Origin: Stenogyne calaminthoides
Lineage: Eukaryota; Streptophyta; Magnoliopsida; Lamiales; Lamiaceae
DNA length: 64,000 nt
Reading direction: 5' to 3'
NCBI GenBank assembly: GCA_037126765.1
Contig: JBBCBC010000022.1
Location: forward strand, 21,295,758 to 21,359,757
Below, in pieces: positions 46,107 through 56,834 of the stretch. Under the pieces are notes generated by a model. The model searched no databases. It worked only from the letters and a program-made list of their open reading frames with translations, and was not told the origin of the DNA. The position numbers were made by a program, and so were the translations under genes. The stretch's first letter is position 1. Every line of letters starts with the position of its first letter.

Positions 46107-47953
46107 TGTTGGGATTATCTTTGAAAAGTATGCTTTTTACTTTGTATAATAAAAATGAATTTCGGACTTATTTATCAAATAAATTGTTTATCATCGATGC
46201 TTTAAATATGATTGAATGTTATATATATTTATCAGATAACTGTTCAATAATTAGACGTGTTACATCAGTAGTTAATTTAGTGATACCCGATCACGAAGAT
46301 TAAATTAGGTCCTTTGTAACTATAAGTACGCCCATTCACGACCTAGATGGAAATGAACAACCATCGCGAAAGGTTGAGGTGTAAGGCTCGGGATTGGTTT
46401 GTCTTGACCAAGAGATTACACTAGTGCATGGTCGATCTTATTTGAATAGGACCCACATGAGGAGGATAAATTCTTGAGAACCAACATGGAAGAATTAGAC
46501 CTCGGTGGTTCGTTGTTTCTTAACCTTCGCCCCGAAATAGGATCACGTGGGATCGGTAACTATTGCTTTGACTTATCATGGGTAGCTTAATCGTAGAGAG
46601 ATTCAATACGCATTTTTATCTTGGGCAATATTATTGGTCACATGTGATTGCTAAGATTTAATACGAAGAATCGCGGTGAAAGTACGCTTGTTTGATTTGC
46701 CCCTTGGGAGGTTCATAAGTTTTATCATACCAAATCTTGCAAGTGGAATTTGTTTCCTAGATGGATAATAATGTTGAACCGATTTCCTCTAACCAAGGAC
46801 AAAAGATATTAATTAATGGAAAGCTATTTCAGTGGCTTGAATTAATTAATGGGCTAGATAATCTTAAACACGGGAAATAATGACCGGGAGTCATATTGAC
46901 TGTAATATGGGTTAAGATGGATAGTGCAATATTAATTATGTAGTGGGATTAATTAATATTTATGGGCTTGAATTATATTGTGGCTCAATATTAGATATTC
47001 AAGATCCATTAGAAGGTCCAATCTTAATTCTCCTAAAGGCCCCCTGAGTAGCCCAACATATAGTCCAATAACCAAAAAAGACGATTAAAATAAAATAAAT
47101 ATTGTTGCTTATATTTCCTCATTAAATTAAAATTATGAATAAAAGAGGGAGAAAGATTTTTTTGAATTTTGTTATGGAATGAAGATATGTATTCTTGGAA
47201 TACAAGATTATCTCATTAAATTCAAGAAATCTCCCACTTGGTTATTCATTAAGAGATTTTCGAAATTTTTGGAAAATAGAGGGCAAGAAAGATTTTCTTG
47301 ATTTTATTGAAAAGATATTATGGAAGATATGTATTTCTTGAAATACAAGAATATCTCATAAATTCAAGAAGATCTAAATCTTGAAATCTTGCCCAAATTT
47401 TCGAAAATTATACCATAAAATAGAGGAGGTGGATTTTTGTGGAATATTTTAATTATGGGAAAAAGAATATATGGGATATATTCAAGATTTCTTGGTGACC
47501 AAGAAAAGTCTTTTCCCACATTGAAAATCCACATAAATTTCGTGCCCCTCCTCTCCTATAAATAGGGGATGATTAGTTCATTCCCAAGTACAATTCCATG
47601 TGCTGGAAATATTAGCAAATCCACATAAGTGGTGCAACAAAGTTTATTTTTTCCTTTTGTTAATTGTTCGCGTGTATCCTTCCACCGGATTGTCGAGCAA
47701 GGGCTAAGGGAATACTTGGGAAGTCCTTTTGGTTAGTCCGTCCGACCGAAGACACTGCCATCCCGAGAGGTACGTTCACGTAAACCCGTAGATTCCGCAT
47801 GCGTAGGTTTTACGTGGCTTTTTATATGCATGATATGTTGTTGCAATTATTATTTGAATTAATATAGGATTAATTCATGCTAGTAATAATTAATGAATTA
47901 AATTTGTATTTAAATATTCACCCCCGAATAGATCAGGTAAATCATCCCCAACA
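46107..47953 (+). mobile_element. H2 3' LTR (1,847 bp)
   Basis: TGTTGGGATTATC...CCCCAACA, followed by GTTAA. TATAAATA is at 47557-47564. Differences from the central LTR cluster at CTG/CAG/TGCA sites, for example CATCGATG against CACTGATG, and GATCAGG against GATGCAATG. Confidence 0.92.
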
Positions 47954-47958
47954 GTTAA

Positions 47959-48382
47959 TTTAGTGATACCGAGATCACGTAAGATTAAATTAACAAATCC
48001 CTTGTAAAAAAAAAGTACACTTTCACGACCTAGATGGAAATGAACAAACCATCACGAAAGGTTGAGGTGTAAGGCTCAGATTGACTTGTCTTGACTAAGA
48101 GATTGCACCAGTGCATCATGATGCACTGAACAGGACCTATAGGAGGACAAATTCTTCAGCACTAAAAATAGAAGAATTAGACCTCAGTGGTTCATTATTT
48201 CTTAATCTCAGTTCCTTAAATAGGATCGTGTGCAATCAATAATCGTTGCTTTGACTTATGATGGGAAGAGGATCATTGAGATTCAATACCTTGTATCTTG
48301 GGTAATGATATTGATTACACGACGATTGCTAAGATTTAATACGGTGAAACGTGTGCAAGTACGTCTTGTTTGATTTGCCCCC
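47959..48382 (+). mobile_element. LTR H1, continued after H2
   Basis: Continues the H-type LTR (TTTAGTGATACC...GATTTGCCCCC) from 36137, after the TSD copy at 47954-47958. It is broken at 48383 by G; the expected TSD of G is CCCCC (48378-48382). An A-run at 48007-48016 replaces the ACTATA of other copies. Confidence 0.85.
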
Positions 48383-50403
48383 TGTTGGGAGATGAATTTA
48401 ATAAAGAAGATTTTGATTAGATCCCAAAACCCCTAAGTATGACATGTTCAGGATAATCTTGATAGTTGAGTTAGGATTCAGTTTAGAGTGTTCAGGATGT
48501 TATCTGCACCATGTATAGTCAGCAGATATAGATCAGGTTAGATTCTGAAGACTCAGTAAGTTTCTAAAGAATCTGAAGTTTCAGTACGAAACTGAAGAAA
48601 CTGAAGTCTCAGTATGAAACTAAAGTTTCTGAAGACTCAGTATGAAACGGACAAATTGAAGACTCAATATGAAATCGAAATCAAGACTCAAGATGAAATC
48701 GAGAAATCAAGACTCAAAAGATGAAATCAAGAAACAGAAGACTCAAGATGTCATCAAGACTCGTAAGACTCAAGACTCGTAAGACATCAAGACTCGTAAG
48801 ACATCAAGACTCAAAGACATCAAGACTCAAGACTCCAGAGATACTGAAGACACAGTAGTTACTAAAGACTCAGTAATCTACTGAATGCTCAGTATAACCT
48901 GAATGTTCCGAGGCACTGAATAATATCTATCTGAAGGCTACAAAACTGAGAAAAATGCGAATACTCAGAAAAATAGATATTGCCCAATACATTCACATGC
49001 AGACAAAATGAACTAAGTCTAAGTGTTGTTTAAGGTTATATCACTCAGAGATATTGACCAAAAAGAGCCGTTATATTTGTCTACATTTACTGAAGACAAG
49101 AACCAATCAAAGGAAGACAACATCGTGACTTTTATCGACATCGAAAAAGTGACAGTCATGAAGCATGTCAAGAGTACTATGTTCCGCATCAAAAAAAATG
49201 GTGATTGGCTACATGAAAGCATATTGCCTAAAACATGCAAGGGAGTATTCAAACCCTAAAAATAGTCGTTCATCAAACACCATAAGAGGAAACTCATGAA
49301 GCTATCTCCTCCAACGGATAGTTTTTTCAAGAGTGACCTTGGTGATTGCCTATAAATACTAGTGACCCTCTACATTGAAGGTTCGGGAAATTTGTAAGCA
49401 ACTCAAGAGCTCAATCTTATTTATCAGAAATTGAAGCACCTCGAAAACCCAAGAATTTTCCAAGTGTTTCACATTGAAGAGAGCTCATTCACTAAGCCTA
49501 GTTTGATAAGATATATCCAAAGCATAGTAGAGATATCCTAGCCTTTGCATTGTACTTATTGTAAAGGATATCTCATCCTAGTTGGAAACCAACCAGAAAC
49601 CCCAAACCCTTTGTAAGGTAGTTTGAGTGTGTTTGTTGGTGAGTTGGAGTTGTAAAGAGTTAGTAAACTACATTGAGGTAGTCAGAAAACTCTAGAGAAG
49701 AAGTTAGTTAGCTACTGGTGGTAGTTTGAACACTTGTGTGTGTTGAGTTAGTAAACTACAAAGGAGGTAGTCGTAAAACTCAAAGTAGAAAGGTGAGTGT
49801 TCGCAGTGAGTCGCCTGAAAAACCTTAGGAAGTGGTTAAGGAATTTCTCTGAAGGTCAGAGAGAGTGGATGTAGGAGCTTGAGTCTCTGAACCACTATAA
49901 TTGTTGTGTTGTTTTGCTTTCTGTACTGCATTGTTATCTGTTGCATGTTTTTCACTGAAAGCATTATTCATCGATATTCGGGTTGGAACCAATAATCGAA
50001 CTTGCATCTAACCGATCCGTTTAATCATCGATTCATTAAAGGAAGGTTTTCAAAGAAAGCTAAAAACGAGTATAACTTAGGGCCAACCATTCCCAAGACA
50101 CTTGAGTAGCTAGAACAGAGATAGTTACCAAAATCGAACTAACTCTATCGAGGGTTCAAGAAGATAGTTATCGATCCAAGCGCTCAGATCTCCGAAAAAC
50201 TCAGCTCTGGGCCATTAATCTGCTTCCGAAAGCAGCTCAGATCATTGTCTCAATAGACTTTGACTTCGTATGCGTCAGGCTTCTCGGGGCCAAATCATCA
50301 GACAACCTCAACCTTCCGACCTCAAAGGAAAGAAAAGTTTTAAAATCATCGAACACGTGTATTCCCCATACATGTGTGTGAGACTCGTTAAGACCGACCA
50401 ACA
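48383..50403 (+). mobile_element. Element G 5' LTR (2,021 bp)
   Basis: TGTTGGGAGATGAATTTAA...GACCAACA. A long array of GACTCAGTATGAAAC and GACTCGTAAGACATCAA units occupies about 48546-48850. TATAAATA is at 49351-49358. Repeats built on GAGTTAGTAAACTACA lie at about 49650-49830. Confidence 0.9.
48546..48850 (+). repeat. GACTC minisatellite in G LTR
   Basis: Tandem imperfect 16-22-bp units containing GAAGACTCAGTATGAAAC, grading into AAGACTCGTAAGACATC. The core GACTCA matches the arrays in E, B, C and D LTRs. Confidence 0.82.
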
Positions 50404-50405
50404 AG

Positions 50406-50417
50406 TGGTATCGAGTC
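50406..50417 (+). other. Primer-binding site of element G
   Basis: TGGTATCGAGTC lies two bases inside the LTR; again TGGTATCAGAGC with CAG read as CG. Confidence 0.75.
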
Positions 50418-50530
50418 AGTGGGTTCAACTTTGACCACCGCTTTGTTAAGCCATAGTCTAATTTCTTTGAAAAGGCTCTGGTGGTCTACTGAACAGATCT
50501 ATTTGCTGATATCTTACAAGGCTCAGCCAT

Positions 50531-52154
50531 CATGCCTTCTAAGAAACTTCATATGTTCTCAGTTGAGAGCTATGATCTATGGAGATTAAGAACGCAGCTC
50601 ATCTCGTATTCAAAGCATGAAAGAATGTGGAGAGTGGTTTCAAGGACCATTCAAATTCACTGCATTGAATCCTAACCATCAAACCGAGAGAAATGATCCC
50701 ATAACTGAATTTCCAAAGTCTGATGATCAACTTACTCCTGATGAGAGAAAGTTAGTCAATCTTGACTGCATTGCCAAAGATACTTTATATAGCACTATTG
50801 ATGATGGTGTTATGGGGATGATTTCTCACTGTGAAACTGCCAAAGAAATATGGGACACACTTGCTGTGATTGCTGAGGAAAAAGAACATTCTGAAGAAGG
50901 TTCCAGTTCCTCAGATGAGATGTTCTCAGATAGTTACAGTGATGATATATGTCTTATGGTTGTAGGGGATGTAAGTTCTTCTATCTCTGTTGTTGCTCCT
51001 ACACAAGCACATGAGTTCTCAAGTTCTACTGTAAACAGTAACTTTGACCTGATGGATTCATTTGAGACTCTTATGAAGGATTATTCTGTATTACAAGAAC
51101 TGCTCACTGAAACTCAAGAGCAGAACAAGGAACTGACTGCTGAGAATTTGAAGTGGAACGACTCTAAAAATGCTGAGATCACTTCTTAATTGATGGGAAC
51201 TACTTATGAACTTGATGTTCTGAAAGTACAACTCTCAGAAAAAGAGAAGGTGATAGAAATCCTGAATGGAAAATTAGAGATATCCACTAAGGAGATTCAG
51301 CTTATCAAAACTGAGTTCAATGACCTCTTTGAGAAGCATGAAGCTCTAAAGAAGTGTGAGGATAGTGCACAGAGAAAGTTAGCTCTATTGAATTCTGCAT
51401 CTAAAGTGATAGATGAAATTCAGAGTTATCAAAGACCTGCAACTATAAAAGCTGGATTGGGATACATTCCAGGGGGAACCTCACAAGGTCTTCTGAATGC
51501 TGCTTCTAGTAGCACCAAGATTGTCTTTGTTAAATAAGTGGCACCTAATCTTCTAACTGAAGAACTGCCCAGAGTTTTAGACAAGGGTAAAGGACCTATG
51601 ATTTCAGAAAAACTGAAGGTTCAGGGAAGAAAGCCCAGACCTCAGGAAAAGGCTAGAAAACCTGACCACTCAGTAGGAAATCTTCAGGCCAGTACTTCAA
51701 AGCCTCAGGCTAAGAATACCAACCTGAAGAGATCTGCACTGAACCATCAGAGGAATTTTCAGAAGAGAAACACTCAGCAGAGATATTCTCAACTGAAAAG
51801 ACTAAGTCCTCAGATTACTGAAAGACCCCAATTTCAGCACAGGCAACCCAAACCCCACTTGCCTAAGGTATCCTGAACCCAAGCCAGCAGAGACAGAGAC
51901 CAGCTGCACAAAAGCCAAGGCACTTGAACAAAAGGCCTGAACCCAAGAAGAACTCTAAGGCTCATGTTCATGCTAAGGCTGGCACTCATACACAGGATAC
52001 TGTCAAGGCACCTAGGGTGGTGAATGTGTATGAAGATATTTATGGGAGACAAATCAGCCACTCTAAAGTAATTAGACTTGTTAGGCAGATTTGGATTCCA
52101 AAAGGTACAGCTAACCTGGTAGGACCCTACACCAAATGGGTACCTAAGAACTGA
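50531..52154 (+). pseudogene. Element G gag with coiled-coil extension
   Basis: An ATG at 50531 starts MPSKKLHMFSVESYDLW; a frameshift near 50630 leads into the long frame from 50617. The UBN2-type part (KLVNLDCIAKDTLY, CETAKEIWDTLA) is shortened: it jumps to an acidic Ser-rich stretch, so the RNA-binding zinc knuckle is missing. The tail is strongly heptad-patterned (ETQEQNKELTAENLKW, LDVLKVQLSEKEKVIEIL), interrupted only by TAA at 51187 and 51535 in the same frame. A basic Gln/Pro-rich end follows, then VYEDIYGRQI and YTKWVPKN in another frame. Long coiled-coil gags are typical of Sireviruses. Confidence 0.83.
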
Positions 52155-52440
52155 TCTGTTTTTCAGGTAAAAGAAAAGGGCACTGAGCTGAATGAAGACA
52201 ACATAGCCCTGATGAAAGGAAAGTTTGAGATGTCAATGATGGGGGAGATGAATTTCTTTCTTGGACTTCAGGTGAAACAAACTAAGGAAGGAATCTTCAT
52301 CAGAGATCATGTTGAGAAGAAATACATCAGGATGGAGAAAATTCATACTGATAAACAGAGAGCTGATATCTTGACTAAACCTTTGGCTGAATAAAGATTT
52401 CAGGAACTATCAGTTGAATTAGGTATGTTGGATCCAGGTG
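52155..52440 (+). pseudogene. Element G pol stub: RT fragment fused to RNase H tail
   Basis: An open frame at 52212-52394 joins MSMMGEMNFFLGLQVK and TKEGIFI (RT end in F) directly to RDHVEKKYIRMEKIH and DILTKPLAE (RNase H end in F). Both F counterparts contain a TTCAT(C/T)A-type sequence at the join, so the deletion probably used microhomology. A TAA follows LAE, then RFQELSVELG. Catalytic motifs of both enzymes are absent. Confidence 0.85.
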
Positions 52441-52569
52441 TATAGAGCAAATCTGAAAAATTGAAGGTTTTCAGATGCATGAAGTTTTCTCAGGATTTTA
52501 CTGAGAAACTCAGGATAAAATTGAAAATACTGAACTCTGAGTCTTGGGAAACTCAGATATCCTGAAGAT

Positions 52570-52702
52570 CAGTACTCAGTATTATGCTGATCTTGCTCAG
52601 TACTCAGTATCATACTGACCCTTTCAGTACTCAGTATTATACTGACCCCGTTCAGTACTCAGTACTATACTGACCCCGTTCAGTACTCAGTATCATACTG
52701 AC
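52570..52702 (+). repeat. Five 28-bp palindrome-bearing repeats upstream of G ORF3
   Basis: Copies of CAGTACTCAGTATYATACTG start at 52570, 52598, 52625, 52653 and 52681. Each unit holds CAGTAT-N-ATACTG, an inverted repeat. The array lies in the pol-ORF3 spacer, about 340 bp before a TATA-like motif. Confidence 0.88.
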
Positions 52703-53177
52703 ATTTTATCAAGGTCAAAACTCAGTAAGACTGATGGAGGAAATTAGTCTGAAGAAGTAATGACTCATGTAATGCATTTATTGTCCAACTGAATCTCAGT
52801 AAACATTGGCAATAAATAACAAAACACCTGAAGGAATATTTGGGCGGGACCTTTGAAATACCGAAGAAAGTCAAATGGTCGCCAGCAATAGTAATTAATT
52901 GCACTGTACATTAATCACCAATAAGGTTAAATTGGCGGCGTAATATTCGTGAAATCATCCTTTCATATACCCGATTTAGTCGGTGTTTAATCTCAACCGT
53001 CGATTTTTTCAATCTATACAATTTTCAATGAATCAAATCCTATATATCCATTGAAAATTCATTCAAAGCCCAATTCCAAATAACCTTCGTCTTCAAAACA
53101 CCCTGCTTCTAAAAACCTCTCATTTGCCCAGAAACCCTTCATCGTTCTCAAAACCCTTCACCCAAAAATTCTTCAAA
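52703..53177 (+). promoter_or_regulatory. Candidate internal promoter of G ORF3
   Basis: Non-coding spacer with CTATATATCC near 53040 and a pyrimidine-rich leader before the ATG at 53178. A CTCAACCGTCGATTTTTTC stretch resembles CTCAACCGTGCGATTAAAA in B's spacer (about 20047), suggesting a shared regulatory region across two divergent lineages. Inference from motif and position. Confidence 0.5.
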
Positions 53178-56100
53178 ATGACGTTCTCGGTTTATGATAA
53201 ACTTGTCATTTCTAACAAACCGTGGTACGAATACGTTGTTTCGCTCGAAAGCTCGTCGAATGCAACACACGAAGAAGAAGCTTTGCACATGATTTGATTG
53301 GCGAAGCTCACATGCCTGGTTGCGAATCAACCAGAAGCGGAATATTCAAAAGAGGTAATCGAATTTATCTCTAATTTGAAAATAGACGAAGAGGACTGTA
53401 TAGAGTCGCAAATTACAGTTTCTCACTTAGAGCATAGCTCAAAATATGTCGATTTTGTGAGGGAATTGTATATAATTCCTAAGAACCTTAATGACGTATA
53501 CGAGTTGAGCGATAGAGGAGAAGACCCCTACAATGTATATGATGGGTAGGGAGCAAGAGTATCTTGATAGGATTACATAGCATCCTATTAAGTTTGAGGC
53601 TACTCTCAATAAAAGGCATTTGAAGCCTATGTATAGAGTTTTGTTGGATATCGTGAGTAAATGTATCATGAGCAGGTCTGGCAGTTTTGAGCAAATTAGT
53701 ACGCCGAAGCTGAGATTAATGGCGGCTATTGAAGACTCACCCACCACCGCATTCAACTGGCTACGATATTTAATCAGAGTAGTGAGTGACCAAGCTAAGC
53801 AAGTCCATAAGGTGAACGCTTCGGTTGTTATTAAAGGAAAAATCCTACATGCAACCAAGATAACATTCATCCTGGAGATGTGCAGAGAAGAAGAAGATAT
53901 TTTTGCCAACTCCTCACCCTTTCCAAAGTCCAAGATCCTTTTCAAGCCAACAACATCAAAGAAGACTTTGAAGGGAAGAAAAGAGAAGAAGGAGGAGACT
54001 GTTGTTGAAGGAGCTGTTGAAAAAGCCCAACAAACCAGGGGGAAGGCCCTGATGGAGGTGAAGAGAGAAAAGGGAGAAGCCCTGAAGAAGAAATCACTAG
54101 CTCCTAAGCGCAGAAAAGTTCAAATTTCTACTGAGGAGGAGGTCAGTGAAACTGAGGAAGTCCAACCTGAGGGCCAACAAGGACAAAAATCTCCATTGCA
54201 AGTACTGGTTCAGGTTGTGACTACTGCTTAGGAGCAAACTGAGGAACAGGTGTTCTCTGAGGTTCTTGAAACATCTCTGAGCTCGCATAAGATTTCTCGG
54301 AGAGATATTCAAGGACCTCGAGGTTTCTACCGGGAGATGCCTGCTCGACCTCGTAACAAACCGAGCCTCGTGAGCTCGAATTTGGACATCCTCCTGAGTG
54401 AACCATTCTTAGATCCCTTAGCACCTGAATCTGATCCTATTGAACCTGAAAGCCCAAAACTGAAGAAGGGAGAGGCGTAAGAGACCGAGGGGGCGATCAA
54501 GGGGGGAAAGATTCATTCGATAGTACTCGAAATAACTCATATCCCGACCTTCAGACCTCTTCTTGGGCCCGAGGACCACAGTCTACATTCTCGAACCAAA
54601 CTCGCCAGAGATGCTTAACATTGCCTCCTTCGTGAGGAGAGGATCGGTGGAATGAAGAGGATCGCAAAAGGTTGACCGAGTTCTCCGGGTTCAGGAAGAC
54701 CAAGCTCCGGATGAAAGTTGCAGATTTTGATGAGCTGGTCAGGAAGAAGGTGGCTGAGAGGAGGGAAGCTGATGTTGGTGCCTCGAGCTCAAAAGATCAA
54801 GATCAAGAAGGGGACCAACAAGGAAATGTTGAGAAGCAATCTCAAGTGGAGAAAAGTACTGATGTTGGTCAGCCTGATATCTCACATCCTCAGACTGAAG
54901 TTAGCACTCTTCAGGTAACTTTTGGCACTACTAAAAATTATGCCAAAGCCATCAAGCTCCTATCTTTAAATCATTATGTTCGATATGCAGATCGAGGCTC
55001 AAAAGTGCATCGAGGCCTGTGTGGAGATCGAGGCTCGTGGAGCACCCAAACCAGAGAAACAACAAGTGATACATGCTCCAGAGATTGACTTCAGTCCTAT
55101 AGTGGACAAGCTGGAGAAGGTGGTGCCAATGGTGGAGAAAATGACCCAAATTGAAGAAACATTGGCCAACAAATCTCAGAAGCTAGAGACACTGAGTTCA
55201 TCTTCAGACTTGATGAAGCTTCAGACATCTCTAACTGACAAAATGACTGCCATAGAGGGAAAGGTTGATGGAGTCAAAGCTGAGCTGAACGCAGAGATGA
55301 AGCAAATGTATCAAGACAGAACTTCATATCTTGAAGTCAAGCTGGTGGAGAAAAATGATCAGATGGTCAAGAGTTCTGTTGAGGCCCTGCTCATGACCAA
55401 GATGACAGACATGCTGAAAGATGTATTCTCCAACCAGTTTGCACCCCTATCTGAAGAGTTCTCAGTGGCCAAGAACCATATGATGAGGCTGGAAGACGAG
55501 CATGATCAGTTGGCTGGAGAAGTGCGAAGTATCAGTAAAGAGCAATATCACATGGATACCGCACTGTCTCAACTTCTTCCAAGGTATGGTGCCAAAAAGG
55601 GGGAAAGGCCTGGTGGCAAGCTGAAGGAGTTGTTGGCACAGACCTTGAAGAAAAAGGCAGATAAAGAAGCTGAAAAGAAAATTCTTGTTGAAGAGCCAAG
55701 TTCAAGCAAGCTGAAGAGCCAGTGAGAAGCTCAAGTTCAAGCAAGCTGAAGAGCCAATCTACACTCATGTCTCTGAGCAAACAATTCAGGAAGCTATCTC
55801 TGAAAAGCTGAGTGGTAGAAGAATGGTGGAAACAAGCCAAGCCGGTGCAGAGCAAGCTAAACCTATCAAGAGAAAGGCTGTGGCATTTGTTGAACCAGAG
55901 AAGAAAAGAGCTAAAGCTTCAAAGGCTACTCAAAGAAAATTGATCATTGATTTTGAAGAGTCTGAAGAAGAAGCTGGAAAAGAAGTCTTCGATACAAGAA
56001 AAGCTCTGAAATCACTTCAAGTGGAAAAAGAGAAGAAAACTGCTGCTTCTGTATCAGGAGTTCCTGTAATCAGGAAGAAGAAAGAAGAAGAGCAGAAACG

Positions 56101-56575
56101 AAGAAGTGGTTTCAAGAAGTTCCTGAGCAAGAGGAGGGGTACTGATAAAGCTCAGAAGTGGCCGCACGTTGATAAATGGATGCCTATCCAATTCAATGAT
56201 GCCTGGGAGGAGATAAAGAGAACATTTTGGTTCTATTCTGAAATTCTGAGGGAATGGATGGGGACAAGCTCAGACATGAATGAAGCCTTCATAGAGTACT
56301 TATTAACTTTCTATCCTAAGTACCTGCAGAGTTGGATTAACTTAGCAGATGAAGGTAATACACAGATTGTTGCCCCTGGTCCATATACCTCTCCAAGACT
56401 AGAGAATGGCCTGGTGAATGAGACAGTCATTTCTCAAGAGATTGCTCAGTATGCCATCCAACTTGGCCTGACAGGAAACAACCAAGATATCATCAAAGAA
56501 AGGGATGAACTGAGAAAGAGATATTATGGGATATTCAACCTGGAGGTGCCTGAGGATGAGGTTGAAGAAGATTGA
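53178..56575 (+). pseudogene. Element G third ORF (ORF3), frameshifted
   Basis: The ATG at 53178 begins MTFSVYDKLVISNKPW; a TGA interrupts at 53295, then the frame continues to 53549. After frame changes come HLKPMYRVLLDIVSKCIM (53617-53670), homologous to the YLKRKY...KVIM block of B and C, a Lys/Glu-rich region, a coiled-coil region (54976-55725), and the C-terminal block KWPHVDKWMPIQFND to the end at 56575. No signal peptide or transmembrane segment is visible. Function unknown. Confidence 0.82.
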
Positions 56576-56770
56576 AGACTGAAGAAGATTGAAGACTGAA
56601 GCTTATAAAGACTAGAGACTCTTTGTACTTCTTTTTTTTGTTTTGATAATTTCATTGTACTCTGTAACTTCTATCTTACAATCAATGAAAATTTATCCTT
56701 ATGCTCAAAGATAATATCTCATTATCTTTTTACATGTCTTTTATGTTTTGATATGCCTTTGTGATGAAAT
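56576..56770 (+). other. Element G 3' untranslated region
   Basis: AT-rich non-coding sequence with an imperfect repeat of the ORF3 end (GAAGATTGAAGACTGAA). The PPT expected at its end is poor (GATGAAAT). Confidence 0.55.
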
Positions 56771-56834
56771 TGTTGGGAGATTTGCCATTTTGGATTATAA
56801 TAGAAAAACTGAAACCTGAGTATAGGTTAAGTGT
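56771..56834 (+). mobile_element. Element G 3' LTR, first 64 bp before C
   Basis: Begins TGTTGGGAGATTTGCC and is cut at 56835 by C. After the first ten bases it matches the G 5' LTR only loosely, so the 3' half of G may come from a different family member. Confidence 0.65.

Larger units (their letters stand above)
36138..47953 (+). mobile_element. H2: tandem copia element LTR-pol-LTR-gag-pol-LTR
   Basis: The block is flanked by the TSD GTTAA (36133-36137 and 47954-47958), so it behaves as one unit. It has a 5' partial LTR (36138-36480), integrase-RT-RNase H, a full LTR (38883-40728), PBS, leader, gag, protease, integrase, RT, RNase H, and a full LTR (46107-47953). Two pol copies share the central LTR, as after unequal recombination between elements. 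The PPT (AAGTGGGAGAT) places it outside the Sirevirus-like group. Confidence 0.9.
48383..56834 (+). mobile_element. Sirevirus-like element G, deletion derivative
   Basis: 5' LTR (48383-50403), PBS, long gag, a pol stub, a repeat array, ORF3 and the first 64 bp of a 3' LTR, which C interrupts. Protease, integrase and nearly all of RT and RNase H are deleted. It lies inside LTR H1. F is its nearest relative here in LTR and ORF3. Confidence 0.87.

Noticed and set aside
48546..48850. Regular short repeats considered as a CRISPR-like array
   Set aside because: Units are contiguous, variable and inside a plant LTR; no spacers of constant length or cas genes.
53439..53945. 168-codon antisense frame
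   Set aside because: It is the reverse of ORF3 of G and shows no independent motif.
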